NCBI RefSeq assembly: GCF_017874315.1
Contig: NZ_JAGGLG010000005.1
Span: 1-64,000 of the forward strand
Reading direction: 5' to 3'
From: Symbiobacterium terraclitae
GTDB lineage: Bacteria; Bacillota; Sulfobacillia; Symbiobacteriales; Symbiobacteriaceae
Length of the DNA stretch: 64,000 nucleotides
A model generated the notes under the pieces. That model saw only the letters and a program-made list of their open reading frames with translations. It searched no databases and was not told where the DNA came from. Below are positions 1-7,825 of the stretch, piece after piece. Numbering within the stretch: position 1 is the stretch's first letter; the number at the start of each line of letters is the position of its first letter. The translations under genes were made by a program, and so were the position numbers.

Positions 1-54
1 CTCGCAAGATGGTCGATTGACTACCTGAAAAACCCAATTCGAACGAAAAGGAAC

Positions 55-95
55 GGGGCCGTCCCAGCAGAGCAACCTGCTTTTGGGACGGCCCC
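55..95. terminator. Hairpin terminator-like dyad
   Basis: A perfect 12-bp inverted repeat (GGGGCCGTCCCA at 55-66, its complement at 84-95) encloses a 17-nt loop. It lies about 200 bp beyond the end of the leftward histidine kinase gene and could end that transcript or one entering from the left. No clear T-tract is present on either side. Confidence 0.6.
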
Positions 96-291
96 GGGTC
101 ATTTCCGCCACGCCGCTGACGGGCAGAACCGGACCCGGGCCTGGTCCGGCCCAACATCCGGCAGTGGGTCCGACAGACTCGCCCCGTGTCCCTGCCGGCT
201 CCGACTGTCCGCTAACGGCAGTGGGTCCGGCGCAACCGCCCCCGGTCCTGGTCAGGCGAGACGAGCGGCGATGGGCCCGACGGACCTGCCC
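96..291. other. Non-coding stretch with a short direct repeat
   Basis: I see no convincing gene here. The 13-mer GGCAGTGGGTCCG occurs twice (160-172 and 217-229), 57 bp apart, and the intervening sequence is rich in related GGTCCG/CGGACC words. This may be decayed repeat material or a regulatory 3' region. Confidence 0.3.
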
Positions 292-1680
292 TCAGTTCTC
301 CTGAGGCCCGGCCATGGGCAGCGTGATCGTAAACGTGCTGCCCTCGCCCACCCGGCTCTCGCAGGTGACGCGCCCGCCGTGCAGCGCGGCGATGCGCGCC
401 ACGATGGCCAGCCCCAGCCCGGCGCCGCCGCTCCTCCGGGAGCGGGAGGTGTCGGTCCGGTGCATCGGGGTGAAGAGGTGCGGCAGCTGCTCGGGCGGAA
501 TGCCCTCGCCGGTGTCGGCCACGGCGATCTCCAGCGCATCGGCGGTACTGCGCCAGGACAGCCGGATCTCGCCCCCGGACGGGGTGTGGCGCAGGGCGTT
601 GGCGAGCAGGTTGCCAACGGCCCGGCCCATCAGGTCGGGGTCGAGCCGGGCCGACAGCGGCGGGCCCTCGGCCCGCAGCGCCACCCCCTTCTCGTCCGCC
701 TGCGCGCCGAACGCGCCCAGGGCCGCCGTGAGGAACTCGGCCAGGTCCACCTCCTGCCGGGCCACCCGGGTCTCGGGCAGCTCCAGCCGGGCGAACTGGA
801 AGAGGTCCTCCACCAGCCGCTCCACCTCGGCGGTCTTGCGGAGGATCACCTCGCCGTAGTGGGCGGCCTTCTCCGGCTCCCGGGCGATGCCGTCCCGCAG
901 CCCCTCGGCAAAGGCGCGCACCGACGCCAGCGGCGTGCGCAGGTCGTGGCCGATGGCGGCGATCAGCTGCCGCCGCTCCTCCTGCAGCGCCGCCTGCCGC
1001 TCGAGGGCGGCCCGCAGCCGCTCCTGCATCGTCGCGAAGGAGAGCCCCAGGGCGTCCAGCTCCCGCACCTGCGACCGGGGCGGGCGGAAGTTCAGGTCGC
1101 CCCCCTCCGCCACGGCGGCGGTGGCCGCCTCCAGCTCCTTGAGCGGGCGCAGCATCGCCCGCCCGATCCACCAGAGCACCCCCAGCAGGAGCACCAGGAG
1201 CGTGCCGAAGCCGGCGCCCAGCCCCACCTTCGCGGCGGCGGAGAGCCCCGAGAGCGCGGCCGTCGGCCAGACCCAGAGCAGCAGCACGCCCAGCGGCCGG
1301 CCGTCCCGCTGCAGCATCCGGGTCCGCTGGCTGGGCTGGACGGTGAACCCGGAGAGCGCCAGCTCGCCGTCCGCCACCGTCGGGCTGGCGTAGCGGACCC
1401 GGTCGTCCAGGCCGCGCACCTCGACGGCGAAGTTCCAGCGCTCGTGCAGCCGGTCCAGCTCGCCCGCGAACCGGTCGCCGTCCAGCTCGTCCCACCGCTC
1501 CGTCACCAGCCGGGCGACGGCCTCCTCAACGGCAGCCACCTCCTCCGACGCCATCGTGATCGCCGACATGTTGGCCACCATGGTGCCGGCCAGGCCGCCT
1601 CCCAGCGCCAGGAGCGGCAGGAGCAGCATGGCCAGGGCGGCCGCCAGCGCCAGGGTCCGCAGGCTGTAGGTCCGCCTCAT
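292..1680 (-). CDS. Membrane sensor histidine kinase (OmpR-type system)
   Basis: 462-residue sensor kinase. A first membrane segment lies at about residues 8-32, an extracytoplasmic sensor of about 110 residues follows, then a second membrane segment (about 150-172), a HAMP region and the kinase core. The phospho-acceptor box reads GHDLRTPLASVR, the N-box NLLANALRHTPSGG, with DTGEGIP and GAGLGLAI as the ATP-binding G-boxes. The ATG overlaps the stop of the upstream response regulator (ATGA), so the two are translationally coupled. The system lies divergent to an ABC exporter with a peptidase-like extension, a context often seen for envelope-stress or antimicrobial-peptide sensing. The ligand is unknown. 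Confidence 0.93.
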   Translation of the reverse strand: MRRTYSLRTLALAAALAMLLLPLLALGGGLAGTMVANMSAITMASEEVAAVEEAVARLVTERWDELDGDRFAGELDRLHERWNFAVEVRGLDDRVRYASPTVADGELALSGFTVQPSQRTRMLQRDGRPLGVLLLWVWPTAALSGLSAAAKVGLGAGFGTLLVLLLGVLWWIGRAMLRPLKELEAATAAVAEGGDLNFRPPRSQVRELDALGLSFATMQERLRAALERQAALQEERRQLIAAIGHDLRTPLASVRAFAEGLRDGIAREPEKAAHYGEVILRKTAEVERLVEDLFQFARLELPETRVARQEVDLAEFLTAALGAFGAQADEKGVALRAEGPPLSARLDPDLMGRAVGNLLANALRHTPSGGEIRLSWRSTADALEIAVADTGEGIPPEQLPHLFTPMHRTDTSRSRRSGGAGLGLAIVARIAALHGGRVTCESRVGEGSTFTITLPMAGPQEN

Positions 1681-2366
1681 TGCGGCTCCCCCTCGAACCG
1701 GTATCCGATGCCCCGCACCGTCTGGATGAACCGCGGCCGGGCCGGGTCGGGCTCGATCTTCTCCCGGATCCGGTTGATGTGCACCGTCACCGTGCGGGGG
1801 TCGCCGAAGTCGCCCCACACCCGGTCGTAGAGCTGCTCCCGGCTGAAGACCTGCCCGGGGTGACGGGCCAGGAAGAGCAAGAGCTCCAGCTCCTTCGCCG
1901 TCATCGCCACCTCCCGGCCGTCCCGCCAGACCCGGTAGCCGCGGGCGTCGATGCGCAGGGGCCCGAAGGTCAGGACCCCCTGCTCGGCGGCGGGCTCCCT
2001 CCGGTAGCGGCGCAGCAGCGCCTTCACACGGGCCACCACCTCCGGGGGGCTGAAGGGCTTGGTGACGTAGTCGTCGCCGCCCAGGCCGAGGCCGCGGATC
2101 TTGTCGGCGTCCTCGCTGCGGGCGCTGAGGAAGAGGATCGGCACGTCGCTCACGGACCGGATCCGCCGGCAGACCTCGAAGCCGCTCATGCCGGGCAGCA
2201 TCACGTCCAGCACCACGCAGTCGAACGCGCCGGCCTGCACCCGGGCCACCGCCTCCTCCCCGGTCTCCACGCCGACGACCCCGTACCCCTCGGCCTCGAG
2301 GTAGTCGGTAAGGATCTCGATGAGTTCAGGCTCGTCGTCGGCCACGAGGATCTGCGGCTGCTGCAC
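1677..2366 (-). CDS. OmpR/PhoB-family response regulator
   Basis: 229 residues: an N-terminal receiver (ILVADDEPE acidic pocket, phospho-accepting Asp in CVVLDVMLPG, conserved Lys in YVTKPFSP) and a C-terminal winged helix (ELELLLFLARHPGQVFSREQ ... TVTVHINRIREKIE ... VRGIGYRFE). It is first in the operon and its stop overlaps the kinase start. Direct repeats with 11-bp spacing directly upstream (2379-2411) are the kind of site this family binds, so autoregulation and control of the divergent exporter are plausible. Confidence 0.95.
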   Translation of the reverse strand: MQQPQILVADDEPELIEILTDYLEAEGYGVVGVETGEEAVARVQAGAFDCVVLDVMLPGMSGFEVCRRIRSVSDVPILFLSARSEDADKIRGLGLGGDDYVTKPFSPPEVVARVKALLRRYRREPAAEQGVLTFGPLRIDARGYRVWRDGREVAMTAKELELLLFLARHPGQVFSREQLYDRVWGDFGDPRTVTVHINRIREKIEPDPARPRFIQTVRGIGYRFEGEPQ

Positions 2367-2378
2367 GGCGCTCCCTCC

Positions 2379-2411
2379 TGTTTACGCACTGTTTATCTGC
2401 CGTTGACCTGC
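2379..2411. promoter_or_regulatory. Candidate response-regulator binding repeats
   Basis: Three repeats start at 2379, 2390 and 2401 with exact 11-bp spacing: TGTTTACGCAC, TGTTTATCTGC and CGTTGACCTGC. PhoB/OmpR regulators typically bind tandem half-sites at 11-bp spacing. The site lies between the divergent regulator operon and the exporter operon, so it could serve both. Confidence 0.45.
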
Positions 2412-2466
2412 GTCCGCCGGGGATGTGACATCGGCCTGGCATAGTGGACGCGGAGGTGGTTGATCC

Positions 2467-3177
2467 ATGGAGGTGATCGTCGCACAGGGGCTCCGCCGCC
2501 GCTTCGGGCGGGTGGAGGCCGTGCGGGGGGTCGACCTGGCCGTCCGCCGGGGCGAGTGCCTGGGCCTCCTGGGGCACAACGGCGCCGGCAAGAGCACCAC
2601 GATCCGGCTCCTGCTGGGGCTGATCCGGCCGACGGCGGGGCAGGCGCTGCTCTTCGGCCGGCCGGCGGGCCACCCGGCGGTGCGCGCCCGGGTAGGATAC
2701 TCGCCGGAGACGCCCCACTTCTACCCCTTCCTCACCGCCCGGGAGACGCTGGACTTCTTCCGGAAGCTGAGCGGGCTGAGGCCCGGCCAGGCGGACCTGG
2801 ACGGCATCCTGGCGCTGGTGGGCCTCGCCGGCGCGGCCCGGCAGCGGGTGGGCGGCTTCAGCAAGGGGATGGTCCAGCGGCTGGCGGTGGCTGCGGCCCT
2901 GGTGGGCGACCCGGAGGTGCTGTTCCTGGACGAGCCCAGCTCCGGCCTGGACCCGTCCGGGCGGGTGGCCATGCGGGGCCTCATCCGGCGCCTGAAGGAG
3001 TCGGGCAGGACGATCTTCCTGAACACCCACATCGTGAGCGACGTCGCGCAGGTCGCCGACCGGGTGGCCATCATGAAGGCGGGCCGGGTGGTCGCGGTGG
3101 AGCCGCCGGCAGGCGACCTGGAGGCGCGGTTCCTTTCCCTGATGGAAGGGGGTGAGACCGATGGCGTTGGTGCTTAA
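2467..3177 (+). CDS. ABC transporter ATP-binding protein
   Basis: 236-residue ABC ATPase of the CcmA/NatA exporter type. Walker A is GHNGAGKST (about residues 36-44), the signature loop reads FSKGM in place of LSGGQ, and Walker B is VLFLDEPSSGLDP, followed by the switch His in NTHIVSD. It begins just after GCGGAGGTGG and overlaps the start of the next gene, the membrane partner, by 17 bp. The pair forms an ABC-2 exporter or membrane-remodelling system divergent from the two-component pair that may control it. The substrate cannot be read from sequence. Confidence 0.93.
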   Translation: MEVIVAQGLRRRFGRVEAVRGVDLAVRRGECLGLLGHNGAGKSTTIRLLLGLIRPTAGQALLFGRPAGHPAVRARVGYSPETPHFYPFLTARETLDFFRKLSGLRPGQADLDGILALVGLAGAARQRVGGFSKGMVQRLAVAAALVGDPEVLFLDEPSSGLDPSGRVAMRGLIRRLKESGRTIFLNTHIVSDVAQVADRVAIMKAGRVVAVEPPAGDLEARFLSLMEGGETDGVGA

Positions 3178-5335
3178 CGTCGTGCGCGAGGGGCTGCGGA
3201 ACCGCTCGCTCTACCTCCTGGCCGGCGTCGGGCTCCTCCTGATGTTCCTGCTGTTGGTCAGCTCGGGCGGCACGGTGCGGGACGCCGCGGGCAACGACCT
3301 CCTGGCCGACGCCGCCGGCGCCATGCGGGTGGGCTTCGCCCTGGCGGGCTTCCTCGGCGCGCTGGTGGCGGTGGTGCTGAGCATGAACACCATCCCCCGG
3401 GAGTTCGAGCGGGGGACCGCCGAGCTGCTGCTGGTGCGCCCTCTGCCCCGCTGGCGGATCGGCGCAGGCTTCCTCGTAGGCAATATTCTCAGCGGGTGGC
3501 TCTTTCTCCTGGCGCTGGTGGTCCCGCTCTTCCCGGCCCTGACGGTGCGGGGCGGCGGTGACCAGCTGCCGGACCTCCTGCTGGCCCTGCCCGGGCTGCT
3601 GCTGAACGTCGCCCTGACCGCCGCCGTGACGACCGTGCTCTCGGTCTGGCTGCCCGGTCCGGCGGCGGGCTTCCTCGGGCTCCTGGCGTACGTCCTCGGC
3701 GCCTTCGGCCCGGAGCTGGCCGCGCTGCTGGCCCTCACCGACGCCTGGTGGGCGCCGCTGGCCCGGACGGCGCTCGCGCTGGTGCCGCCGACGGGGGCGG
3801 TGTCCGCCTCGGTGCTGCAGCGCTTCGCCCCCGGCGGCCTGGTGGATCCCCGGCCACTGCTGGGCGGGCTGCTCTACCTGTGGGCGTCGGCCGGCGTGAC
3901 GGCGGCCTGGTTCGGCTGGCGGGAGGTGTCGCGCCGGGCGGCGCTGCTCTTCCTCGGCGCCGGGCTGGTGCTGACCGCCGCGCTCGCGGCGGCCCCGGAC
4001 CCCCGGGGCTGGACGGCCGAGGACACGGCGTTGCTCGAGGCCGCGCTCCGCCGGAGCGAGCGGGCGGCGGACCTCTTCCCCGGCTGGGCGCCGCAGGAGA
4101 CGCCGATCCTGCTCACGAAGGGGCCGGTCAACTACCTGGTCAACTTCCCCGCGCACGCCGCAACTCCGCCCGGCCGGCCGGTGGACGCCGGGACGCTCCG
4201 GGTGGTCCGCCTGGACCGGCCGGAGGTGCCGGTGGTGGCCAACGGGGTCGTGCAGGTGAACGGCCGTCCGGTGGCCCTGGTGGCCGGCCGGAGGCAGCTG
4301 GAGCGTGCGCTGGGCGGCCTGGAGGCGGGCGCCGCCCTGGCCGGCGCCCTGGAGCCCGGGGCGGGACCGGGAGGCGGTGAAGCCGAGTTGCTGAAGGGGC
4401 TGCTGCGCACCGGCGACGGGCAGGCGCTGACCGACGAGGCCTACATCGGGGCCGTGGTGCACGAGGCCTTCCACGTGTACCAGATTCCCGTGCTGGAGCG
4501 CTGGACGGCCGGGTGGGGCGAGGCCCATGCCCAGGAGCGGCTCTGGGGCGAGGTCTACCGCGATCCAGAGAACAACCGCCTGCAGAACCGGGAGGCGGCG
4601 TACCTGCTGGAAGCCGTCCGGGCCGCGGCTGGCGTCGGGACGGCGGGGTCAGACGAAGGTGTCGAGGCGGCGCGGTCGGGCGCAGGCTCGGGCTCGAGCG
4701 TCGGGGCGGTGGGCGCGGGCGCCGGCGCCGGGGCCGTAGGCACAGGCTCGGGCACCGGCGTTGGGGCGGTGGGTGCAAGCTCAGGTGCGGGCGTCGGAGC
4801 AGTGGGCGCAGACTCGAGCACCGGCGTCGGGGCGGTGGGTGCAGGCTCAGGCGCGGGCGTCGGAGCGATGAGCGCAGGGTCAAGCGCAGGCCTCGGGGCG
4901 GTACACACAGACGCCGGCGCCGGCGTGGCAGCGACTGACGCGTCCGCCGGCGTGGCAGCGACTGACGCGTCCGCCGACGTGGAGGCGGTGCGGGCGGCGG
5001 CGGCAGGCTTCCTCGCGGTGCGCGCCGAGCGGGCCGCCTACTGGCGGGCCCGGCTGGGACCGGCCGCGGCCGACCCGCTCTTGGAGGTGGAGCGGCTCTA
5101 CGAGTGGCTCGAGGGTCTTGCCCGGTACGTACAAGCCCACGTGGAGGAGGCCGGGCTCGAAGCCCTGATGGAGGAGCTCGCATCGCCGGTGGAGAGCGGC
5201 CCTGTCCGCAACCGGGTCTACCGGCTCGGGGCGGCCCAGGCGCTGGTGCTGGACCGGCTCAGCCCCGGCTGGCGGCCGGCCGCGATGCAGGGGACGAGCC
5301 TCGAAGCGCTGCTGCGAGCTGCCGTGGGGGAGTAG
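3161..5335 (+). CDS. ABC-2 permease fused to HExxH metallopeptidase-like domain
   Basis: About 724 residues. The first roughly 285 look like an ABC-2 permease with six hydrophobic segments and a PREFERGTAELLLVRPL cytoplasmic motif typical of NosY/CcmB-like permeases. A soluble region follows, with HEAFH at residues 434-438 and a downstream NREAAY whose Glu (about 478) could be the third zinc ligand of a gluzincin. A Gly/Ala/Ser/Val repeat insert spans about residues 490-608 before an ordered C-terminal region of about 115 residues. ATG at 3161 is preceded by GGAAGGGGG; GTG at 3152 is an alternative. Permeases of this type normally end after the last membrane helix, so the extension is unusual. 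Catalysis is inferred from the motif only. Confidence 0.82.
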   Translation: MALVLNVVREGLRNRSLYLLAGVGLLLMFLLLVSSGGTVRDAAGNDLLADAAGAMRVGFALAGFLGALVAVVLSMNTIPREFERGTAELLLVRPLPRWRIGAGFLVGNILSGWLFLLALVVPLFPALTVRGGGDQLPDLLLALPGLLLNVALTAAVTTVLSVWLPGPAAGFLGLLAYVLGAFGPELAALLALTDAWWAPLARTALALVPPTGAVSASVLQRFAPGGLVDPRPLLGGLLYLWASAGVTAAWFGWREVSRRAALLFLGAGLVLTAALAAAPDPRGWTAEDTALLEAALRRSERAADLFPGWAPQETPILLTKGPVNYLVNFPAHAATPPGRPVDAGTLRVVRLDRPEVPVVANGVVQVNGRPVALVAGRRQLERALGGLEAGAALAGALEPGAGPGGGEAELLKGLLRTGDGQALTDEAYIGAVVHEAFHVYQIPVLERWTAGWGEAHAQERLWGEVYRDPENNRLQNREAAYLLEAVRAAAGVGTAGSDEGVEAARSGAGSGSSVGAVGAGAGAGAVGTGSGTGVGAVGASSGAGVGAVGADSSTGVGAVGAGSGAGVGAMSAGSSAGLGAVHTDAGAGVAATDASAGVAATDASADVEAVRAAAAGFLAVRAERAAYWRARLGPAAADPLLEVERLYEWLEGLARYVQAHVEEAGLEALMEELASPVESGPVRNRVYRLGAAQALVLDRLSPGWRPAAMQGTSLEALLRAAVGE
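4632..4985 (+). repeat. In-frame low-complexity tandem repeats
   Basis: About 350 bp inside the permease-peptidase gene encode units such as GVGAVGASSGA (11 residues, 33 bp, about five imperfect copies), then GVAATDASA twice as a perfect 27-bp tandem duplication (4922-4948 and 4949-4975). All unit lengths are multiples of three, so copy number can change without frameshift. The product would be a flexible, uncharged linker. Confidence 0.85.
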
Positions 5336-5342
5336 AACACAA

Positions 5343-5367
5343 GGCCGGGGCACACCTCGCCCCGGCC
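5343..5367. terminator. Hairpin after the permease-peptidase gene
   Basis: GGCCGGGGC and GCCCCGGCC pair around a short ACACCTC loop, 8 bp after the stop codon. No T-tract follows. Nearly the same hairpin recurs at 5843-5870 on the far side of the palindromic repeat element. Confidence 0.65.
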
Positions 5368-5500
5368 TCGGGATGCAGACAAGGTCCTGGCGACCGGAGG
5401 GCTGGGGCGCCTTCTGCGCCGTGCCGTCTGGCGTTCCAGTGCCGGTCTCCGTCCCCGCGGCTCGCCGGCTTCCGGATCTGCTTGGTTCCTGCGGGCCGCA

Positions 5501-5750
5501 GGAATAGGGGGAAATCCTCCCCGCATTTTTCATGAAATACAGGGAGCCGGTCCCCATATTCTGGTTATGTAAACTTGGTCGGAGCGAACTCTGGGTCGAT
5601 CCCCGTCGCATTCAGTCGAACTCGCTTCCCCAAGCGCCCGACCACCTGGCTCGCGGTTCCAACAACCCCCGCACACGGCGCGATATGGTGCCGGTTTCCC
5701 TTCATTTCGTGAAAACTGCAGGGAAGTTCTCCCCATATTTCCGGGAGCCC
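5501..5750. repeat. Bipartite palindromic repeat element, copy 1
   Basis: This 250-bp non-coding core aligns without gaps to 43711-43960, with 189 of 250 positions identical by hand count. It contains two imperfect palindromes of about 60 bp (5503-5560 and 5681-5742). Both have AATATGGGGA-like outer arms, a TCCCT/AGGGA inner pair and a TTTC(A/G)TGAAA centre. The two units can also pair with each other as inverted repeats. Weaker similarity extends to about 5450 on the left and 5825 on the right. Short open frames cross it on both strands but none has a ribosome binding site. It could be a BIME/REP-like element, a MITE or a structured RNA. Confidence 0.85.
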
Positions 5751-5842
5751 ATTTTCGGACCGTAGGTTGAGCGGAGTGCGCACGCCGGCGCGGGCAAATG
5801 GACGCAAGGGGCGCTCGAGCGGCCGGCCGCAACGGCAGACTT

Positions 5843-5870
5843 GGGCCGGGGCACACCTCTGCCCCGGCCC
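5843..5870. terminator. Duplicate hairpin bracketing the repeat element
   Basis: The sequence differs from the hairpin at 5343-5367 by a single added T in the loop (ACACCTCT) plus one more closing G-C pair. It lies 21 bp beyond the stop of the leftward gene ending at 5892 and could serve that gene as a terminator. Confidence 0.65.
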
Positions 5871-5891
5871 TTGCCGTCCTCAACGGCACGT

Positions 5892-6359
5892 CTACGGAAC
5901 GGAGTACCGCATCGACAGTCCAAGATATCGGTAGGACACGACGATCTCTCCGCGGGGGGAGGGCAGTCCCTCCCAGTCCACGAGGAGCGCGTACAAGCAC
6001 CCCTGGGACTCGTGCGGCAACAGCTTCCACCCCCGCGCAGGGCCTGTGTCAAGTCTGGGCCCGTGAACCGCTCTCCTGATGGCTAAGCTGCTGACCCGCA
6101 GCACGTTCGCGCAGGTCCACACGACCATGGACCGGGGATACGGGACTTCCTCGCCGTTGACCATCACGGCGGTCAGCGTCAGCGGCCGCCGCCCCCCGTT
6201 GACGAGGTCGATCGCATATGCAAGCATCGACGCCTGCCCATCGTGGCGCGCGACCATGCAAGGACTGTACAGAGGGGGGTGCGCGTAGATCCCTCCGACC
6301 CACGCGGCCACCGCTGCCAGGACGACAGCTGCCAGGAGACGAAGCCTCGCTCCCCGCAC
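5892..6359 (-). CDS. Predicted exported or membrane-anchored protein of unknown function
   Basis: 155 residues from a GTG start preceded by GGAGG at good spacing; an ATG at 6374 would add five residues but lacks a site. A hydrophobic segment at about residues 5-25 predicts a signal anchor or signal peptide, and the rest would lie outside the membrane. Two Cys (in SPCMVAR and VWTCANV) precede a third near GCLYALL. I recognise no family. It stands alone between the repeat element and a divergent macro-domain gene. Confidence 0.6.
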   Translation of the reverse strand: MRGARLRLLAAVVLAAVAAWVGGIYAHPPLYSPCMVARHDGQASMLAYAIDLVNGGRRPLTLTAVMVNGEEVPYPRSMVVWTCANVLRVSSLAIRRAVHGPRLDTGPARGWKLLPHESQGCLYALLVDWEGLPSPRGEIVVSYRYLGLSMRYSVP

Positions 6360-6590
6360 GGTGCGTACCTCCATTCGGGCCGTGGGTGCCGGTGGGCACG
6401 GGCGACGGGCACGCCCGCGGGCTACCGCCGCATCCCTCTACACGGCCTGTTCAGAGAAGGGACGTTCCGTGAGGCCACGATGTTCTGTGCGGCGCCAGAA
6501 CCCCGACCGTACGTGCCCGCTCAGTTCCTGCTACAATTACAGGGTGGATGATGCAGTACGGCGCGGCTGCGCCGGCGGGAGGGATCACTC

Positions 6591-7130
6591 GTGAGCACGT
6601 GGCTCGACAGACGGGTGGAGATCATCACGGCGGACATCACCACGCTTGCGGTCGACGTGATCGTGAATGCCGCCAACCCGAGCCTGCTGGGCGGGGGCGG
6701 CGTGGACGGGGCCATCCACCGTGCGGCGGGGCCTGAGCTGCTGGAGGAGTGCCGCACCCTGGGCGGCGCCCGGCCCGGCGAGGTCAAGATGACCCGGGGA
6801 TACCGGCTGCCCGCGAAGGCCGTGGCCCACGCCGTGGGGCCAATCTGGCGGGGCGGCGACCACGGCGAGGCGGAGACCCTGGCCTCCTGCTACCGGCGGG
6901 CATTGGAACTGACCGAGGCCCACGGCTACCGGACCATCGCCTTCCCGTCCATCTCCACCGGCGCGTACGGGTACCCGATCCAGCAGGCGGCCCGCATCGC
7001 GCAGCAGACGGTGCGGGACTACCTGGAGTCCAGCCGGGCCCCGCTGCACGTGATCTTCTGCTGCTTCAGCCCGGGCGACACCCGGGTGTATGAAGAGGTG
7101 GCGCGGGAGCTGCTGCAGCCGCGTACTTGA
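6591..7130 (+). CDS. Macro-domain ADP-ribose hydrolase-like protein
   Basis: 179 residues forming a single macro domain of the YmdB/MacroD type. Diagnostic motifs are VIVNAANPSLLGGGGVDGAI near the N-terminus, GPELLEEC, and SISTGAYGYP, which lines the ADP-ribose pocket. Family members remove ADP-ribose from proteins or deacetylate O-acetyl-ADP-ribose; cellular targets are unknown here. The GTG start follows GGGAGGGA. A possible -10 box TACAAT lies at 6532-6537. A riboflavin transporter gene follows but has its own promoter-like sequence. Confidence 0.93.
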   Translation: MSTWLDRRVEIITADITTLAVDVIVNAANPSLLGGGGVDGAIHRAAGPELLEECRTLGGARPGEVKMTRGYRLPAKAVAHAVGPIWRGGDHGEAETLASCYRRALELTEAHGYRTIAFPSISTGAYGYPIQQAARIAQQTVRDYLESSRAPLHVIFCCFSPGDTRVYEEVARELLQPRT

Positions 7131-7156
7131 CCTAACTAGAGGCGAGCAAGTACTAT
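7127..7156 (+). promoter_or_regulatory. Sigma-70-type promoter for the first riboflavin module
   Basis: TTGACC (7127-7132), an 18-bp spacer and TACTAT (7151-7156) make a good vegetative promoter, starting inside the end of the macro-domain gene. Transcription near 7163 leaves a leader of about 100 nt before the ATG at 7261. I do not recognise an FMN riboswitch in that leader. Confidence 0.5.
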
Positions 7157-7260
7157 ACATCATGTTTGAGTATGTTAGCAGCGGCGAGTCAGTCATCGGA
7201 GGGGTCCTCACCCCACGGGACCCGGCTCGGCGGCACGAACGGAAAGGAGGCCCGGCCCCC

Positions 7261-7821
7261 ATGGCGGCAACCACCGACTCACTGAAGGTGACCCGGCAGG
7301 TCGCCACCTCCGGCGTCCTGTCTGCGCTGGCGGTGGTCCTGGCCTTCGCGGTGCGGTTCCCGCTCCTCCCGGCGGCCCCGTACCTCACCTACGAACCCAG
7401 CGACGTGCCCCTCCTCCTCGGGGCATTCCGGCTCTCCCCCTTGTGGGTGACCGCCATGTCCGGCGCGGTGACCCTGGTGATGTGGCTGACGGGCGACGGC
7501 GGCGTGATCGGCGCGATCAGCCGCTTCGTCGGCAGCGCCTCGTTGGCGCTCACGGCCGCGTGGGTCTACCGGTGGCTCGCCGGGCGGGCCCGCAGCAAGC
7601 TGATCAGCGTCGTGGTCGGAATCCTCGTCTACACGCTGGCCGAGGTGGCGCTGACCTTCGTCCTCGGGCCGCTGTTCTTCGGCGACCTCCAGTCGGCGCT
7701 GGCGGTGATCCTGCCCGTGGTCGTGCCCTTCAACGTACTCAAAGGGACGATCAACGGTGCGGCCGCGCTGCTCGTGGACTCGGCGGTGGGCGCCGTCGCG
7801 CGGGCAAGGGGTGGGCAGTAG
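7261..7821 (+). CDS. ribU: RibU-type ECF transporter substrate-binding component, copy 1
   Basis: 186 residues, hydrophobic, about five to six membrane segments. YEPSDVPLLLGAF after the first helices matches the DFSDVPA segment of riboflavin S-components, and VVPFNVLKG near the C-terminus matches the ILPFNMIKG of Bacillus RibU. Such proteins bind riboflavin and pair with a shared ECF T component and two ATPases, none of which is here. The ATG follows AAAGGAGG. The next gene starts 4 bp after its stop and encodes a DUF120 protein, supporting riboflavin as the ligand. A close paralogue with the same downstream partner type lies at 18895. Confidence 0.82.
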   Translation: MAATTDSLKVTRQVATSGVLSALAVVLAFAVRFPLLPAAPYLTYEPSDVPLLLGAFRLSPLWVTAMSGAVTLVMWLTGDGGVIGAISRFVGSASLALTAAWVYRWLAGRARSKLISVVVGILVYTLAEVALTFVLGPLFFGDLQSALAVILPVVVPFNVLKGTINGAAALLVDSAVGAVARARGGQ

Positions 7822-7825
7822 CCAC

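Noticed and set aside
5532-5765. 77-codon frame in repeat copy 1, collinear with a frame in copy 2
   Set aside because: The collinearity follows from the ungapped DNA match. There is no ribosome binding site, both strands stay open equally, and the sequence is dominated by palindromes.
7163-7260. Possible FMN riboswitch ahead of the first riboflavin module
   Set aside because: The leader is about 100 nt and lacks the conserved FMN-aptamer segments I would expect (such as the AGGGUAUC and GGGGCAGGGU blocks).
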